Source: Taxillus chinensis
Lineage: Eukaryota; Streptophyta; Magnoliopsida; Santalales; Loranthaceae
DNA: 64,000 bases
NCBI GenBank assembly: GCA_023512835.1
Contig: CM042091.1
Span: 5,255,079-5,319,078 of the forward strand
Reading direction: 5' to 3'
Every line of letters starts with the position of its first letter. The first letter of the stretch is position 1. Below are positions 37,491 to 52,400 of the stretch, piece by piece. A program made the position numbers and the translations under genes. The notes beneath the pieces were generated by a model that saw nothing but the letters and a program-made list of their open reading frames with translations, did not search any database and was not told where the DNA came from.

Positions 37491-40400
37491 TCACCTACGC
37501 CTTGCTGAACTTGTGTAGTGACGAGGTTTGCTATCCCTATCTATCCTGTCTACATACATGGGCAACTGAATAATCTCCTGAATCTCAGCTAACAAGATGT
37601 CCTCTGTGATGTTGTCCTTAATGCTCCGCATCACCTGTACAGTACAACAAATATCTTCATTGATTTGGCCGAAATTGAAAATTGAAGTGCATAAATATGG
37701 CGACGGGTTGGACCTTTCGGTAGGTATTGATGTCGTTTGGAGTAGACTTGTCTGTTCTATGTCGCATATAAACCCATACATCCTCCTCAAAATCCCAACG
37801 GCATTCCACAATCTTTCCCGAATATGTGGAGGCATCTAGAGAATCTGTAAAATTGGAAATTGAAAAAATGAGCAATCAAATGTAGTAAAAAAATAGAAAG
37901 CAGATTTGTCACACCTAAGAAAAAGGTTATAACATCTTTCCGATGCAAATTGGAAAAGGAAACTGGTTCTCAATGTAAGCAAATCATATCACTTATGTTA
38001 CCATCTACTAATCTTTTCCAAAAAAAAAAAAAAATTAAAAAAGGCCAAAGAAAACTACAACAATTTATTCTTTTAACAATAAGGTCCAACCACTGGACTT
38101 ACGATGGGTATTTGACTAAACATAGGATAAGCGGTATACATAATAGCCTCAACAGATTATCATCCAAACCTTTCAGGATGGAATCCTCAACACGGTCCAC
38201 TGCAGAATCATAACTGCACTGGAATTTTCCAATAACATTTGTTTACCAGGCAATGATGATTGAGCAACATCAAGGAGCTTGAAGGGAGACAAAAAAACCT
38301 AAAAGTCCAAGTAGATATCCTAATGTATAGTTAATGTTCTGTCCCGGGTTATACGCCAATTTTGAAGACCCAATCTAATGTTGATTATTATACAGATAGG
38401 ACAGTAGCCAGAAAGGATAGATTCTTACCAGGAAACTTAAAATAAAATAAAATAAAATAACAGCAAATTACTAGCCCATGACAATACTTCACAAAAATTA
38501 ACTAACGGTCCATTAGAAATTTCATCATATAAAACCTATCATTCCAAGTGTATTTCACTAAACTGATCCTTGTGGTTCGCCACTCAGCCTTCAGATGAAA
38601 TTTCATGTTTTAATATTTGCCTTACACATGAGCTAAATGGAGCTGCAATGAGGACCCATAATAGAAAATAACATAAAACGATAAGAAGCAAAGCACGACA
38701 AATGCTCAACACAGCTCACAGGCTAAAATAAATGTGGATAAATTGCATTGACCTCGAAATTCAACCCGACTTCCTTCCATCAGCTTCTTTTTTCCTCGCT
38801 CATACAGGTAAAGTGATTGGCTATCATCATCTCCCACCTGTCAATATGATTAGCTCAAAAATCAGCCTATGAGCATTTGCTGATACGTCAAACTGGAGGG
38901 AGAGATGAAAATGCCACAAATTAATAGTGCTGACACAAGGCAGCCTAATATAACCTCAAACAAGAAGTCCACTGAGTTCATTTCCGGGTACTTCCACTTT
39001 AAGAGGCCTTCATGTGTTCGAGGAACATACGGATCATCCCAACCCTGGAAAGCAGAGATGATCAATAATGACAGCAGCACAATCTAAATACAAGCCATCA
39101 AAATTATTGTAAATAAATAAGCTTGTGCAATCCATGACTAATTTCCAATCCGAATGCTTTAAGGAAGCAAAAGAAATTGGAATACATAAAGTGTTTACAA
39201 TGCTTTAAACCTGAAAAATAAGACCATCTGCCTCATGTGAGAGGTTAGGAATGAATTCCTTCAAAACCTTAGTAACTGCAGAGAGCAACCAAAAATTCTT
39301 CCTTCGTACCTGTAAGATCTTCTAAGAACAGTTAGTAACAAACAAAAAAGGAGGATGAGGAAGAAGAGAAACAAGTCAAAAGTTGGGAACTGGTTCAGTT
39401 GTAACTAAGGGTATGTTTAGTTGGAGTATTTATTATTTTCGTTTTTAAAATGGGATAGCTATTTTAAAGTATAGAAAATTTAAAATTAAAAACAACAAAA
39501 AAATAATATTTTTAAATTTATGTATTTTATACTCGAAAATAGCTATCAATGAATACAGACAAAACAAACATGATCTAATGGTCGGAAGTTCTGAATACAT
39601 ACCCTAAATGGTTCCAAGTCATATCTATAATAAGGATGCATAGCACGTTCATGATTCCGTGGTTCAATCACTTCTTTCTCAAGCATCTTCCATCTCTCAT
39701 AAAAAGGCCGCTGTGGACATTTATTATTACACCTCACAATTAGCAAATCAATTCTGTAGGGCTGAAAACTAAAAGGTAACAACCCCACGTCATGAAAAAT
39801 TAATAATGAAAGTAACTGCAGGACAGCAGCAGGTGCCATGCTAATAGGAGAAATGGGTTCCACAATAATTATGAGTTGCCATATAAAATCCCCAACATGA
39901 CTTTTGGTGGATTAATATTACTGCTGCACGAAAAATGGGTTAAATGACATCAAAATAATCATAGAAAAACTCATGTTCCCTGTTCAAGCACGTGAAATTG
40001 TATTGGGAGTTGATCATTGTGAATTTTGGATCTGCTTCAGAGACTTCGAACATATGCCTCGAGCCCAAAATTATGAGCCTTTCAGACATTTTATGAAAAC
40101 CCATGAGGCTTTCAGTTTGGAATGTTAAAGATAAGAAATAGTTTCATCTTCACAGTTCATCCTGCAGGGATGAACTTATAATTCCCAGCGAAATTATAGA
40201 ACACCTGATAAACTCTTACTAACAAAATCATTTCTGCAGGGATTGAATGCCCAAAAACTAGAGAACATGGGAGGTCTTCTAACCTCGATAACAGAACTTT
40301 GATTAATTGCCATTAGGTCATATATGAGATATCTCCTCTCCTGCCTACGTGACTCTGGCACTGTGTCTATTATCATTTCTCCATCCAATAATGTAAAGTG

Positions 40401-43400
40401 GTGTGTCTTCTCAGAAATCCCCTAACAAGGGAATAAACTACATTAGGAAAGACAATCTTGCAAAGAGGTCCAAGTAAAGAGACAGAAAACCAAAACCTTT
40501 TTCAAAGCAGAAATCAAAGCACACGTACTTCATTAGCACTCCTGCAAGGAAATCTCATCTGGACCCTTCGAAAACAAAAATTTCTATCAATTAAGTAACA
40601 CCCATCAGTCGTTATTAACATCAAATACCGAGTTCCATCAGCTTTCCAGGTTGCATAATAATAGCGTTGCCGCAGAAGTTGCAAGTTCTCTCTGCATTTA
40701 TTCGTGTTCAGTAGAATGAGACGAAGTCAGGTACCACAGACTCAAAATAGCACACATAATTCACTTGTGCATCATTAGTTGGATGAGAAAAATACAAAAT
40801 TCATAAACAGGACAAGCATAATAGAACCTGCTTAAAGAAACCGGATGTGATCCTGGAAAATGTGCAGCATTTCCTCTTGACTGAAACTGATGAAATTGCA
40901 CAAGAAAGAAAATGCTATCTTAATTCAAATTATAACAGAAAAGTACAAATATTCCTTTTTACGTCAGAGTTGAACAATGATACAATACAACAGACTGCCT
41001 TAGAGGATTCATAAAATCTTTTCAATTGAAGCAAGCCATGAGAGTAAAGGCCACATAAATACTACCCAAAAAAACACTGCCAAAGAACGATCACAGAACA
41101 CAAGAAATAGGAATAAAAAATAAAATTATGAAGGAATATAGTCAATATACCCTAAAGGATGACGAATCATCCATTCATATCAGAAATTCTTTTAAAATTC
41201 AAACAACAAAAAATAAAATAAAAAAGAAAGAAAAAGAAAAAGAGGTAGTCACTCAAACACATACTGCAGGACCAAGAAGAATCTGGCAGCAGCGCATCCT
41301 GAAAACCTTTTCCTGATCAGAAGGTATACTGTCTCCTAAAACATCATCATTTGTCATTATCGCATTGCCTTCCTCATTGTTCTCCTGGATTGATGAAAAC
41401 AAGTTAAAACAATATTAAAAAAACAATTTTCTGCACAATTTCTTCGATATCTAAGAAAATTTAAATAATCAAGCAAACACATTTTATCAGCCAAAATGAT
41501 GCAAAAAAGTAAATGAACATTTTTTGGTACGAATGTTTAGATTTTAGATTTTTTTTCAAATAATATCCAAACTTTATTTTTGAAATGTAACAAAAACATC
41601 ATCAAAGAAGGCCAATGCTATCAGCAAGCATCAAATTCCAACAAAATACAAATGCTTTAAAACTGAGAGCTCAGCTCTAACAGAACCATTTTTTCATTGA
41701 AAAATTAAGAAAAAAAACTGTCCTTCCATGGCTATCCTTAACGCTGGGAAAAAAAGGGGAAAAAAAGGAGGCAATCTTACGTGTGTAGGAGCAATTGTGA
41801 TACCATCATCATCTTCATCGGGTGCTGCTTCACCATTAAGATCAAGTTCGGAGGATCTCTTCCACTCTGGAGTAGGAGGACATACGACTGTATCAGGCTT
41901 CCTTTCATGATAGAACGTGTATAATGCATCAATATAATCTGGTTTATAAATTCCGGGGGGGCGTGCATCAGAAAACAATTTTATTGCCTGCATAACTCAA
42001 ATCCCATATAAGAACTTTATGAGTAACCATTTAATGCAAACTGAATAATCAGTATTCAAACCATGATAAAATAATCATATAACAAACCTCAGTAACCGAC
42101 ATTGGCGTCGCACGCATGAGATAATGAACGATCATATAGCCAGTTCGATTATGCCCATGCGTGCAATGTACCAAAACATACTTCTTTGACTGCTTATGGC
42201 GAGCGAGAAATTCAGAGACCTGAAAAGAAAGCAGTGTCTATATAAATATGTTACAAGAAAATACAGCAAACATAAATACAAGGATGCTGCTAATCACACT
42301 AAAGAGATGGCAATCTAGTTCTCCTACAAACTAGCTTATACAATGCCAACACTTGATGCATTTATCAAAAACATGAAATTACAAAATGAAATTACCCAGT
42401 AAGAAATACCCTTAATTACCTAGTAAAACCTTTGAAAAAAATTAAATACCACAATTATCTTTTTAATTAAGTTTATCATAAAAATGTATACCTTTTGATA
42501 TCATAACTTCAACTTTAATTTTAATGTTTTGGCCAAAAATACCATTAAAATAATCTTCTTTAAAATATAAAAAATAATTATATTTGGCAACGACCCAACT
42601 TTCGCAAAGATTGAACAGACAAAACCTTCGTACTATAAGGTTGAGACCCATGGAGGCCACACCTTTATCCAAAAAAAAATAAGTCACCAATAATCAAGCA
42701 TTACCAATATGCCTTTAATCAAGGGTCCCTAATGCCCGCCCCCACATGCTTAATATGCTCAAGGAAAACATTAGGGACTAGCATTTAAGGGTTCCTTGAA
42801 GCAATGAGGATCTTTTCACATTAGGCCCTTAGTCATACGATTCAAGATTGGATTTGAATTGGAGGTAAAACAATACAAACCAATTATATAATTATTTTTT
42901 ACCTGAATTTTATAATTATTAGTATGATTCAATTTGGTTCAATTAAACGAATATACAATTTTCAAAATTTTTCCGAAAATTATAAATTTGAGCCAATTAG
43001 GCCTAATTTGTGGGCTTTTAAAATAATTAATCAAAAAAACTTTATAAAAGCTATATTAAGCTTCTATTTTAAGATAGGCTATATTAGGCTTTCATTAACT
43101 TAAAACTTAAATGAAACAACTACTCTATCATATTAAAATAAAATAAAATAAAAACAAAAGTAAACCAAGATATATACCACATTATCCCCAGCGTTCAAAG
43201 TTGTGCAGTCCCTCTGTTTTGTTACTGTGTGACGTATGCAACTTTCAGGAAATCATTCAAATGAAAGGTAAGATTCTTATTCTTCACTTTTGTTTTTTAT
43301 TCCTTCTCACATTTTTTTCGTGCGTGCGTAGGTGTGTGTGTTCTAAAAAGAGTAATACCAATTATTCTAACTAACGGCTAATTCGAACCTTTATCGGCAC

Positions 43401-46400
43401 GAAGATAAGGCCTCTAACATGACTTTTTTGGCATATTCTCATAGATTTATTTACTGACATTTTGGGGACATAATTTTATAAATTAGATTAAAAATTATTT
43501 CTCACCTTCTAAAGGCTATATTTATTAAAATATATTTACAAACAAAGTAGTGCCAATTAATCTAACTAATCCCTAATCCATGGCTCAACCGACCAGCATG
43601 ACTGAAGATATTTAGAACCCTGCAAAAGACTGACTTCCAGGATATTCTCACACAGTAGAATAGTTTCTCAAAAAATTCGGACAGCAAAAGCATGACACAA
43701 AATAATTATTTCCATCACAGGTGGAGATGAGATTAAAAGGAGAAATAAAGCCACTAAGGATGTCAAGAAATATCTGCTGCAGCTGTAAAGCCAAGTTGTA
43801 CCGGTTGAAAGAATCTTAATTGGATATTGTTAATTTGCAGTATGAATATTCAAGTCATTTGTTTTGTATTTTTTATATGCTTTTGTGGACCGGGGTGTTT
43901 AATTGAGAATGGCAATGACAAATTTTAACTTACAAATGAGAGGAGGAAACTCTGTAGAACATTATAGTGATATACAAACATAATTTTACTAACGCATGCA
44001 TAATACATAAGAGGGGTATAAAAACTAAAATTAATTTGCATAGGCTACAACAGACAATCCAGAAAGTAGAATACCTGATAAACAAAAGAATTTACAGATT
44101 CATTCTCAGGTACAGAATCCCGTCCCTTGCATTGAATCTGGACAACAATAACAAAGAAAAAAATTAAAAAATTAAAAAATAATAAGCAAATATAGCAAAG
44201 CATAACAAAGGAACACAAATTTATTGATATCACACTCACCTTAACATGCTTTATACCTAGTTTATCCCATTCTGATGCCTGGTAATAACGAGTCGTGTTG
44301 GTCAAATCGATCACTAAACCCAACTGAAATGAACATAATAAATTTCTTTTAGATTCTTAGCAAGCAAAGAAATTGTCTTTCTTCATTCATTCAAAACAAA
44401 TGCGCACAAGAGAAGTCTCCCCCAATTGATGAGCAATCATTACTATTATTAACAACTTTATTTAAAAAAAAAAAACTAAAACGAAAACCTAAAGAAGCAT
44501 AAAATCAAGGTAGTCAAAAGCGCTAGGCGCACTTAAGGCGCTAGGGGTACCCTATCGCTTTAAGCGCAAAGCGCAAAAAAAGCGTTCGCTTTAGTGAAGC
44601 GAAGCGCATATTATAGAAGAAACATAAATATTATTCATAAATAACAATCCATCAAATAAAATGTCTGCAAATTATTCTCATTACAACTACTATCACAAAT
44701 TCATCAAATAAAATGTCTACAGATCATCATCACTACAACTACTATCATCAATCTCTTCATTATCAGAGTTGTATTCTTCAACATAATCTTCTGACTCATC
44801 AGAATCTTCATCTTTCTCTTCCAAGCCATGGTCTGTAGAGCCTTTAGAACTACCAATGCTTAAGTTTAACCTTCCTTGAGTTGACTTGGCTTGCTTCCTA
44901 GTAAATTTGGAGGGTTCTCCAACCCCGGATGCTCTAGCCACAACACCCCAAGTTAAGTTATCGAGTCTCATCACCAAAAACTTCATCATTTTCCGCTGCA
45001 TCTTCGTCTTCACCATTTCCTACTCCCATTTTTCCAATTAACCACTCATTACTATCATCAATGTCGTCAAAAAGCAATAGGATCAATGACATCCTTACAA
45101 TCATATCGAGCCTTGAGTGCTTGATTGTATTTCACAAAAACCAAGTCATTTAATTTTTTCATTTCCAGCTTGTTTCTCCTCTTGGTGTGAATCTACAATC
45201 ATAAAAAATATGAAGAGTAAGTAAGTAGTTTGATAAAATTACTATCTGTTAAGTAAATTATAAGACCAAAATTACTTGTTCAAAGACACTCCAATTGCGT
45301 TCACATCCAGAAGCACTACATGTGAGACTAAGAATCTTGCATGCCAATCGTTGCAAAGTAGGAGCAGAGCTTCCATATGTACTCCACCATTCAGCTACAT
45401 AAGAAATTTAGAAGTTTAGATTTAGAATTCAAACATAATATGATAATACAAATTTTTATATTATACAATAATATTTCTTACCTGGAGCCTTTGTCTTTCT
45501 TGATTTCACAGCTAAATGAAAGCCAAAAATGCCTTCCGCTTTCTTATATATTGACAATTCATCCATAATCTTCATTTGCAAGTTCTCATTTGTAACCAAC
45601 TTTGATATGCAAGCTAAAAGGCCTTTTGTCACTTCCTCATCAAACTCCACATTTGGATTACTATAAAAGAACTTCGGGATTAAGGAAGTGGCCAGCAACG
45701 ATGCAATGGATGGTGGAGTTGAACTTCCCATCGCTCATCAATAATTTTGAAAACATCCTTATATTTATCCTCTCTTCCATTGAATGAGCTCATGATAGTC
45801 TCCTTAGCTCTGTCCATGGCTTCATATATATAGCCCATAGCTGGTTTCCTTTCATTATCAACTAGTCGCAGAACTCGAACTAAAGGACCCATCACTTTAA
45901 GAATGTAGACAGTATTATTCCAAAATGAAGGCATCAACACAACTTCTCTTGCACGTTTTCCCCTTGCCTCCTTTGCTGCCATGCTTGAGGCCCACTCTTC
46001 AGAAACAAACATGGATCTCAATGCATTTTTGTGCTTGTGAACACTCTGCAATGTGAGATAACATGTGCAAAATCTAGTTTTTCCAGCTCGAACTAGATTT
46101 GCTTGCTTTGTAAACTTTCTCATCAAACAGGTGAGTTAACCAAGAAGTTGATAATACTCTTACCTGTCCTACTAGTCCAGCCATCAGCCATTATTGAGCA
46201 CCCATACTTCTCCCATGTGTCTTTATGAGACTTCAACATTTCTTCGGTATGAGAAACTTCTTTCTTCAAACATTTCACTCTAACTTCATGGTAGCTTGGG
46301 GGCTTCAAATTGGGACCATATTGTCCAATGGCTTCAATAGCACATTTGAAAGAATCCAATCGGGTGACATTGAAAGGTACACCAGCTTGATACAAAAATC

Positions 46401-49400
46401 GAGCTATGTATTGAATAGCAACGTCCCTTCTTTCCTTATCAAGCTTTTCATCAATCAGTGTTTGCTTCAACCTTCCTTGCTTGCGGAGTTCAACCACAGT
46501 TTCAGGCTTTTTATAAATAAAAGAATCCATTGGACCCTTACCCTTTCCCTTAGCTTTCTTTGCTTGTGAAATCAAAGGTGCTTTTCCCTTGTCACTTGGC
46601 CGTTTTCCTTGTGACTTTCCCACAGAATATACATCTCACAGCATTGATATTAATTGGATCCTCCAAAATGTTATACTTCCAAGCAGGATCTTTTTTGTTA
46701 ATGTTGGAAGTAATAGAATTGCTTGATGATGTTGCATGTTTGCTTTGACTTCCAGAATCCATATCAGAGATTCAGAATATCTGAAATAAATGTAATTTTA
46801 TTTAAGATAATTGATAATAAGACATGGATGATTTAACGCTATACAGTTAAGAGAGAGAGATGATTTCATCTTGCCATGTCGTGACATTACACACACGACT
46901 ACACTAATTTATTAAACGTAATTTAATAAGTTATTACGGACGAACTCACGGACCGGGCGTGGAGCAGAGGGTCGATCGCGTGGAGCGAGGGTCGGTCCGT
47001 CGTCGCCGATCGTGGAGCGGTCGTCGTCGCCGATCGTGGAACAGTCGTCGTCGCTGATCGTAAACAGAGCGCAGGTCGCCCGTCGTCGTCGTCGCCGATC
47101 GTGAAGCGAAGATTGCCCGTCGTCGCCGCGATCGTGGAAGCGAAGATCGCCGTCGCCGTCGCCGATCGTGGAGCGAGAGGTGAAAGACGTCGACGCGTCG
47201 ATGGAAGTCGCGTTCGATGGAAGTCGTCGATGGAAGTCGCGTAAATATTAGCTTCGTTTTTTTAATTATCTTTCGTAAGGACGAAAGACGCGCACGGGCG
47301 AGCGCCTCTCGCGTCGCCCGAAAGCGCGAGAAGCGCGCGCTTTGCCGCTTCATCAAGGCGCTGCGCCTCACCCTCCTTGACGCGATGGAGTCCCCCAGCG
47401 CTGCGCCTGGTGCGCTTAAGCGCTGGGGCGCTCGCTTTTGACTTCCTTGCATAAAATCACAAGTATATTTCAACAATAATGCAATAAAGTTCAGCTGCTT
47501 TCATCCAAAATAAACCCTTATTCAGCAAAGTTACTTGTCCCTCATTGACAACTAACAATTCTTCAGAACCAAAGCATAGATTTCTTAAATATGCAAATTC
47601 CACTTAAAATTGCTCACAATGTATTTTCATAGTGATACAATAATTCTTAAATAAAATTTAAAAATAATATAAAAACAAGAAAAGCCATTTGAGGAAATAC
47701 AAATGAATTTGTTTCAATTATAATTAAAATAAAAGTTAAGAAGTATACTCACAAACTCAAATCTCAAACTCATCTTGAATAAACAGAAAGACAGTCATAT
47801 ATATAAATTTTAAACCCTCACCAAATCAAAACCATTTTGCTGAGTGGAAAAAAACAAACAAATATGAATTGGGGATCCATTTCAATCCTTGTATCCCCAA
47901 CACGACGAACCCCATGATGGTGATGGAAGAACATTGGAAAACGCAAACCAGCAGCAGCATCCCTCAAAACCTCCATAAACTGCAGGCAGTCTACTGCCTC
48001 CCATGACCTCACCATGAACCAGAGCACATCCTAGAAGCCACAATGAAAAAGAGCCAGCCTCTTGTGGCCCTTGATGCCACTGTGAACTATAATCAACCTC
48101 CCACCTTCCTCAGTTTTGCAATGAGCCAGAGGCAGCCTCCGCCAGAGCACCACAATTTTAATTTTTTGGTCCATTTTTAATATTAAAGTGATAGCCAAGA
48201 TGGGTTTATAAAAAAATTTCCCTGGACTAGCGTGCCAAGCTGGTCGATTCCATTTCTTAAAAATTAGAAACATGGAACCAAGTTGTTTTATTATTCACAT
48301 TAATAAGGGATCCCAAAATAATAGAAACCAGAACAGAAAATACCAAAAAAAAAAATGGGATCATCAAAATTAAAATCCCATTTATTCCGAGAACAGGAGA
48401 GGTGTCCTAAAAAGGGGGGGAAGATGTCTTTTTTTTTTTCCACCATTTTTGCAGCATGAGTCGATGCAAAAGTTTCGTCTACATCAGCCAATTTCATCTT
48501 GATTCTAATCCTGATCTGACTTCATCTGCATCAGCCATCACTGCTTTAAATCCTAAACAGACTAAATCTTGAACAACATCCAGATCCAAGGAGAACAAAA
48601 TGGTCACCATCCTTTTTCTGATGGTGACCTGATGGACAAGGAGAACCTGCTAGTTTGATCTTGGCCACCATCACAGCAGACCTATGCCATCAGCATTTTC
48701 TGGCAGCCCAAACACCCACGCCCTGTCTTCCATTTCTCCCCCATGTCCTCAATAGCCATCACGCCACTTAGCACAGCTTGTCCACCTCCATCTCATATCA
48801 GACAACTTCCTGCTCCCTCAACAAAAAATCCAGCAGCCCACACCTCCAGCACCAGCAGGATACGCTCTAATCCCCTTCCACACCTCCAGAACCAGCAGCA
48901 ACACTGCCCAGGAAACAGCACAGGCCTGACAATTTTGAACTGTTGAAAATAAGGGCCTGGTTGATACAACCATTCATTGGTGGGCAGCATAGGAGCCCCA
49001 TATTATCAAAGGATCATGTTCTTCCGGGAATGATATTGGACTCGGTTCTCGTGAGTGCCTTTGTGCCAGATTGGCATATATTGAACTCGGTTCTCATCAC
49101 AAACGAATACCTTGACAATCAGAGGTCAAGGATGCTCATCTGGGAGTTCTTTGTAAGCTAGACCTAGAGAAGGCCTATGATCATATTCATTGGGCTTTCT
49201 TCTGTACGTTTTTTAGTGGTATGGCTTCTAGGCCAAGTGATGGCATTAGATCTCTTTTTTTAATTTTTGATTTTAGTGGTGTGGCTTCCCAAGAATGATA
49301 TCTATTGTCCAATTTTCGATTCTCATGAATGGCAGCCCTTGCAGGTTCTTCTTGAGTTCCCAGGGTCTCCGACAAAGGGACCCATTGTCTTGTATGCTTT

Positions 49401-52400
49401 TTGTTATCGTTATAGTGGCCTTTAGTCGCTTGATGGACAAGGCCTCTTTGGCTAGATTTCTTACTGGATTCTCGGTGGACCGATCAGACAGGGGTTCGTT
49501 TACAGTTTCTCACTTCCTTTTTGCCGACGATACTCTATTGTTTTACAAGCATCCTTTCCAACTTGCCGACATATCTGTCATTATTCCCTATTTGTGTGGT
49601 CGTGGCTTCTCAACTAAAGATGATCCAAAGGAATTTTCTTTTAGAATCCTATATGGGTATGTCCAAACCTCATTTTGTTCATTGAGATAGTGTATGTTGC
49701 CCTCTTTCTCAAGGCAGTTTGGCCATTAAGAAGTTGAACCAATGTATCTCTTTTGGGAAAGTGGTAGGAGAAGGGGCCATGTGACGAGAGGTGATTGTGG
49801 TGAAGTACAAAGGTGGCAATGATGATTGAGCTTCTTTGATGCATCGCGGTCCGCATGGTATCATCCGAATGCAATGGGACTCTTTCTCTCGGTTCAGGGT
49901 GTTTGAGTTGAGGGATGATACTTTCATTTTCTTTTTGATGATGTATGGTGTGGTGCACCTCCCCCGAAGCTCGATTATTCCATACTTTACTGATACTTTT
50001 GTGGCCGACGTTCAATATTTTCCTGATGTTTTTGATTACCTATAAAAAAAATGTTTTTGCAGGCCATTAACTGTTGTATTTAGTTGCCCTATCGAGGCTT
50101 GCGGCCGATAGTCTATGTTGGCACCAATCAAGCACATGATTTTCAGGTTAAGAGCCTTTACTTTCTTCTAATGCCTGCTTGGCCTGTGATATTCCCATAG
50201 TGTAGTGTATAGAAGACATAAGTTCCATCTCGAGTAACCTTTTTTTCTTGGACTATGATACTTGATAAGATTCTTACTAGGGACAACTTGTAACGCCGAA
50301 GTTTCACTCTTGTTAGCCGTTGTTTCAGGTACAAGGCTTCAACGAAGTCTGTGGATCCTTTATTCCCTCACTGTCTCTCATTGCCTTCTTTGATGAATTT
50401 GGCATGAGCATAATACCCATATTTTTTACAATAGGGATGCTTCAAAAATCTCTCTTATCTTTTTTTCAGGGAATAGTTATTTGCTTAATTAATCTTTTCT
50501 ATTATTTCTAATGTTATTTATGACTACTCATTTTGAGTCTAATATTATATTTTTCGTGTTTCGTGCGGTCCATGTATACAATCTCTCTATTTTAATAAAA
50601 AAAATTTACTCATCAAAATTCATAAGGTTAATACTCACGAAGTGCACATGAATATTTATAAGGTTAATGAAAAACAAACATAAATCCAAACATTTATAAG
50701 GTTAACAACACGTGAATATTCTACTTAATAAAATGCACTCAAAAAGTACAAAACAATACTCAAGAAACTAAATTAACGCTCTAAAATATCACTATCATCA
50801 TTAAAGTTTAAAATATCAATAATTTGTGCATTCCCCGCATGAAGCTCTCTTCCACCTCTTCTCCATCTATAAGACTAAGATGTCTTGATTTTCATGTCAA
50901 TACAACACTCGAAGAAGTAGAAAATAAATAAAAGAATCCATACAAAACAAATTTCACCCACGTAACACTAAAACTAAAAACTATTGGAAGTGGAATTCAA
51001 AAAAAAAAACAATTTTAGGGAGAAGAATACTAATTGAATAAAAGAATTTAAAGCACTCATTTTAAAAATGAACAATTTTGTACACTTGAAAAATTAATGT
51101 AATTGTTTTTATAATAAAAAACAATGATTTACAAAAACAAATTTGTTTGAGGAGAGAGAAGAGAAGGATATGATTTCGATAAAATTTTAAAAACAGAAAA
51201 AATGAATCATTAAAAAATCTGCTTCTAGAAAGAAGAATATGATTTAGAAGAAAAATTTTTAAAAACAACAAAAATAAAAATCAATCAGTGGAAAATTAGG
51301 AAACAAAAATTGTTTCTAACGGATTTTTTAATGACACCAATGCTAGAGAGAGAGAGAGAGAGAGATGGTCAGCTGGTCTTCAATGACACAAATTTTTGGA
51401 TTTATGTTTGTTTAAAAGCAGAGAAACACTGGTTGAACTTTAATTTTTAATGCTGCGCTAGGTCCCTTTTCTATTTTTTTTGTTTTGAGCCAAAAATTGG
51501 GCTTTAACACTTGTAAACAACTTGGATCTAAAATAGTATAAATTTAAATCATTTAAAATATTTTTTTAATAAGTAAAGTTTTTTATTAAAATAGAAAGAA
51601 TGCACACAAAATGTGAGTACTAAACGAACATATAACAACTTTCCCTCAAGTCCCGAAAAAAGAAAAGAAAAATGTCAGAAGAAAATCGCTCTCTATCATC
51701 AAAAACACAAGCATTGCGCTCACGCCAAAGAAGACAAAGAGGGACAGCCCTCTACACCACCGATCGCCGCCCCACACCCCTGAGCCAGCACTCAAACAAC
51801 CCACAAAGGGATAACAGCATCACCCAGAGAAGGTCGAGCAATGAAATCTTCAGCATTAAGGAAGTCACAATGCAGTCATCTCCTCAATTGCTTTGCTACA
51901 AAGGGGGAGGGGGGAGCAGCGAAGGGTGGGGTGAGGCAGCGACAACGATATCGGTGGCAACAACGACAAAGACATCGACGGCAAGAGAGAGCGATGACAA
52001 CGAGACGTTGAGACTCGATGAATGTGGATTGTCGATGCCGAGGCTCAAGCTTCTTTGATCGGCGAGGCTTCACTGACCATCAACAATTGTCTACGTCGTA
52101 CATTTTGCATCTTGCATTGACAACGCAAGCCTTCATCTTTGTCGCTCGATGACAGTAAGAAATATACAAGGCTCAAAATGTTGTCATTTGGAACCTTGTA
52201 TTGTTTTAAAAAAAAAAATACGCTGCCCAAGGCTTGTCACAATGGTTATAAGGGAGCTTCAACAATAAATCATAATGTGCACTTTCACTTGTAATTAATA
52301 AAACATCTAAGAGGTGTTTCTAGTGTGAATCTCTTGTTGTTTAAATGTCTGAAAAAGTTCATTGCATCGGTAACTCAAGGCGAACCAGGAAGGAACCAAG

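Larger units (their letters stand above)
44506..47449 (-). mobile_element. hAT DNA transposon with 8-bp target-site duplication
   Basis: Left end CAAGGTAGTCAAAAGCG; reverse complement of right end CAAGGAAGTCAAAAGCG. The element is flanked by identical CATAAAAT at 44498-44505 and 47450-47457, the 8-bp duplication expected of hAT insertions. Subterminal DNA at both ends is rich in GCGC/AAGCGC words. The minus strand encodes a degraded transposase. Perfect duplications imply a relatively recent insertion, or capture after the coding region had already decayed. Confidence 0.92.

Noticed and set aside
46946..47476. 176-codon Arg/Ser-rich minus-strand frame
   Set aside because: Produced by GC-rich tandem repeats in the hAT subterminal region and crosses the element boundary.
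51672..52058. 128-codon plus-strand frame as a gene
   Set aside because: Low-complexity Arg/Ser/Thr content, no family match, inside a transposon-rich intron next to a LINE-end-like sequence.
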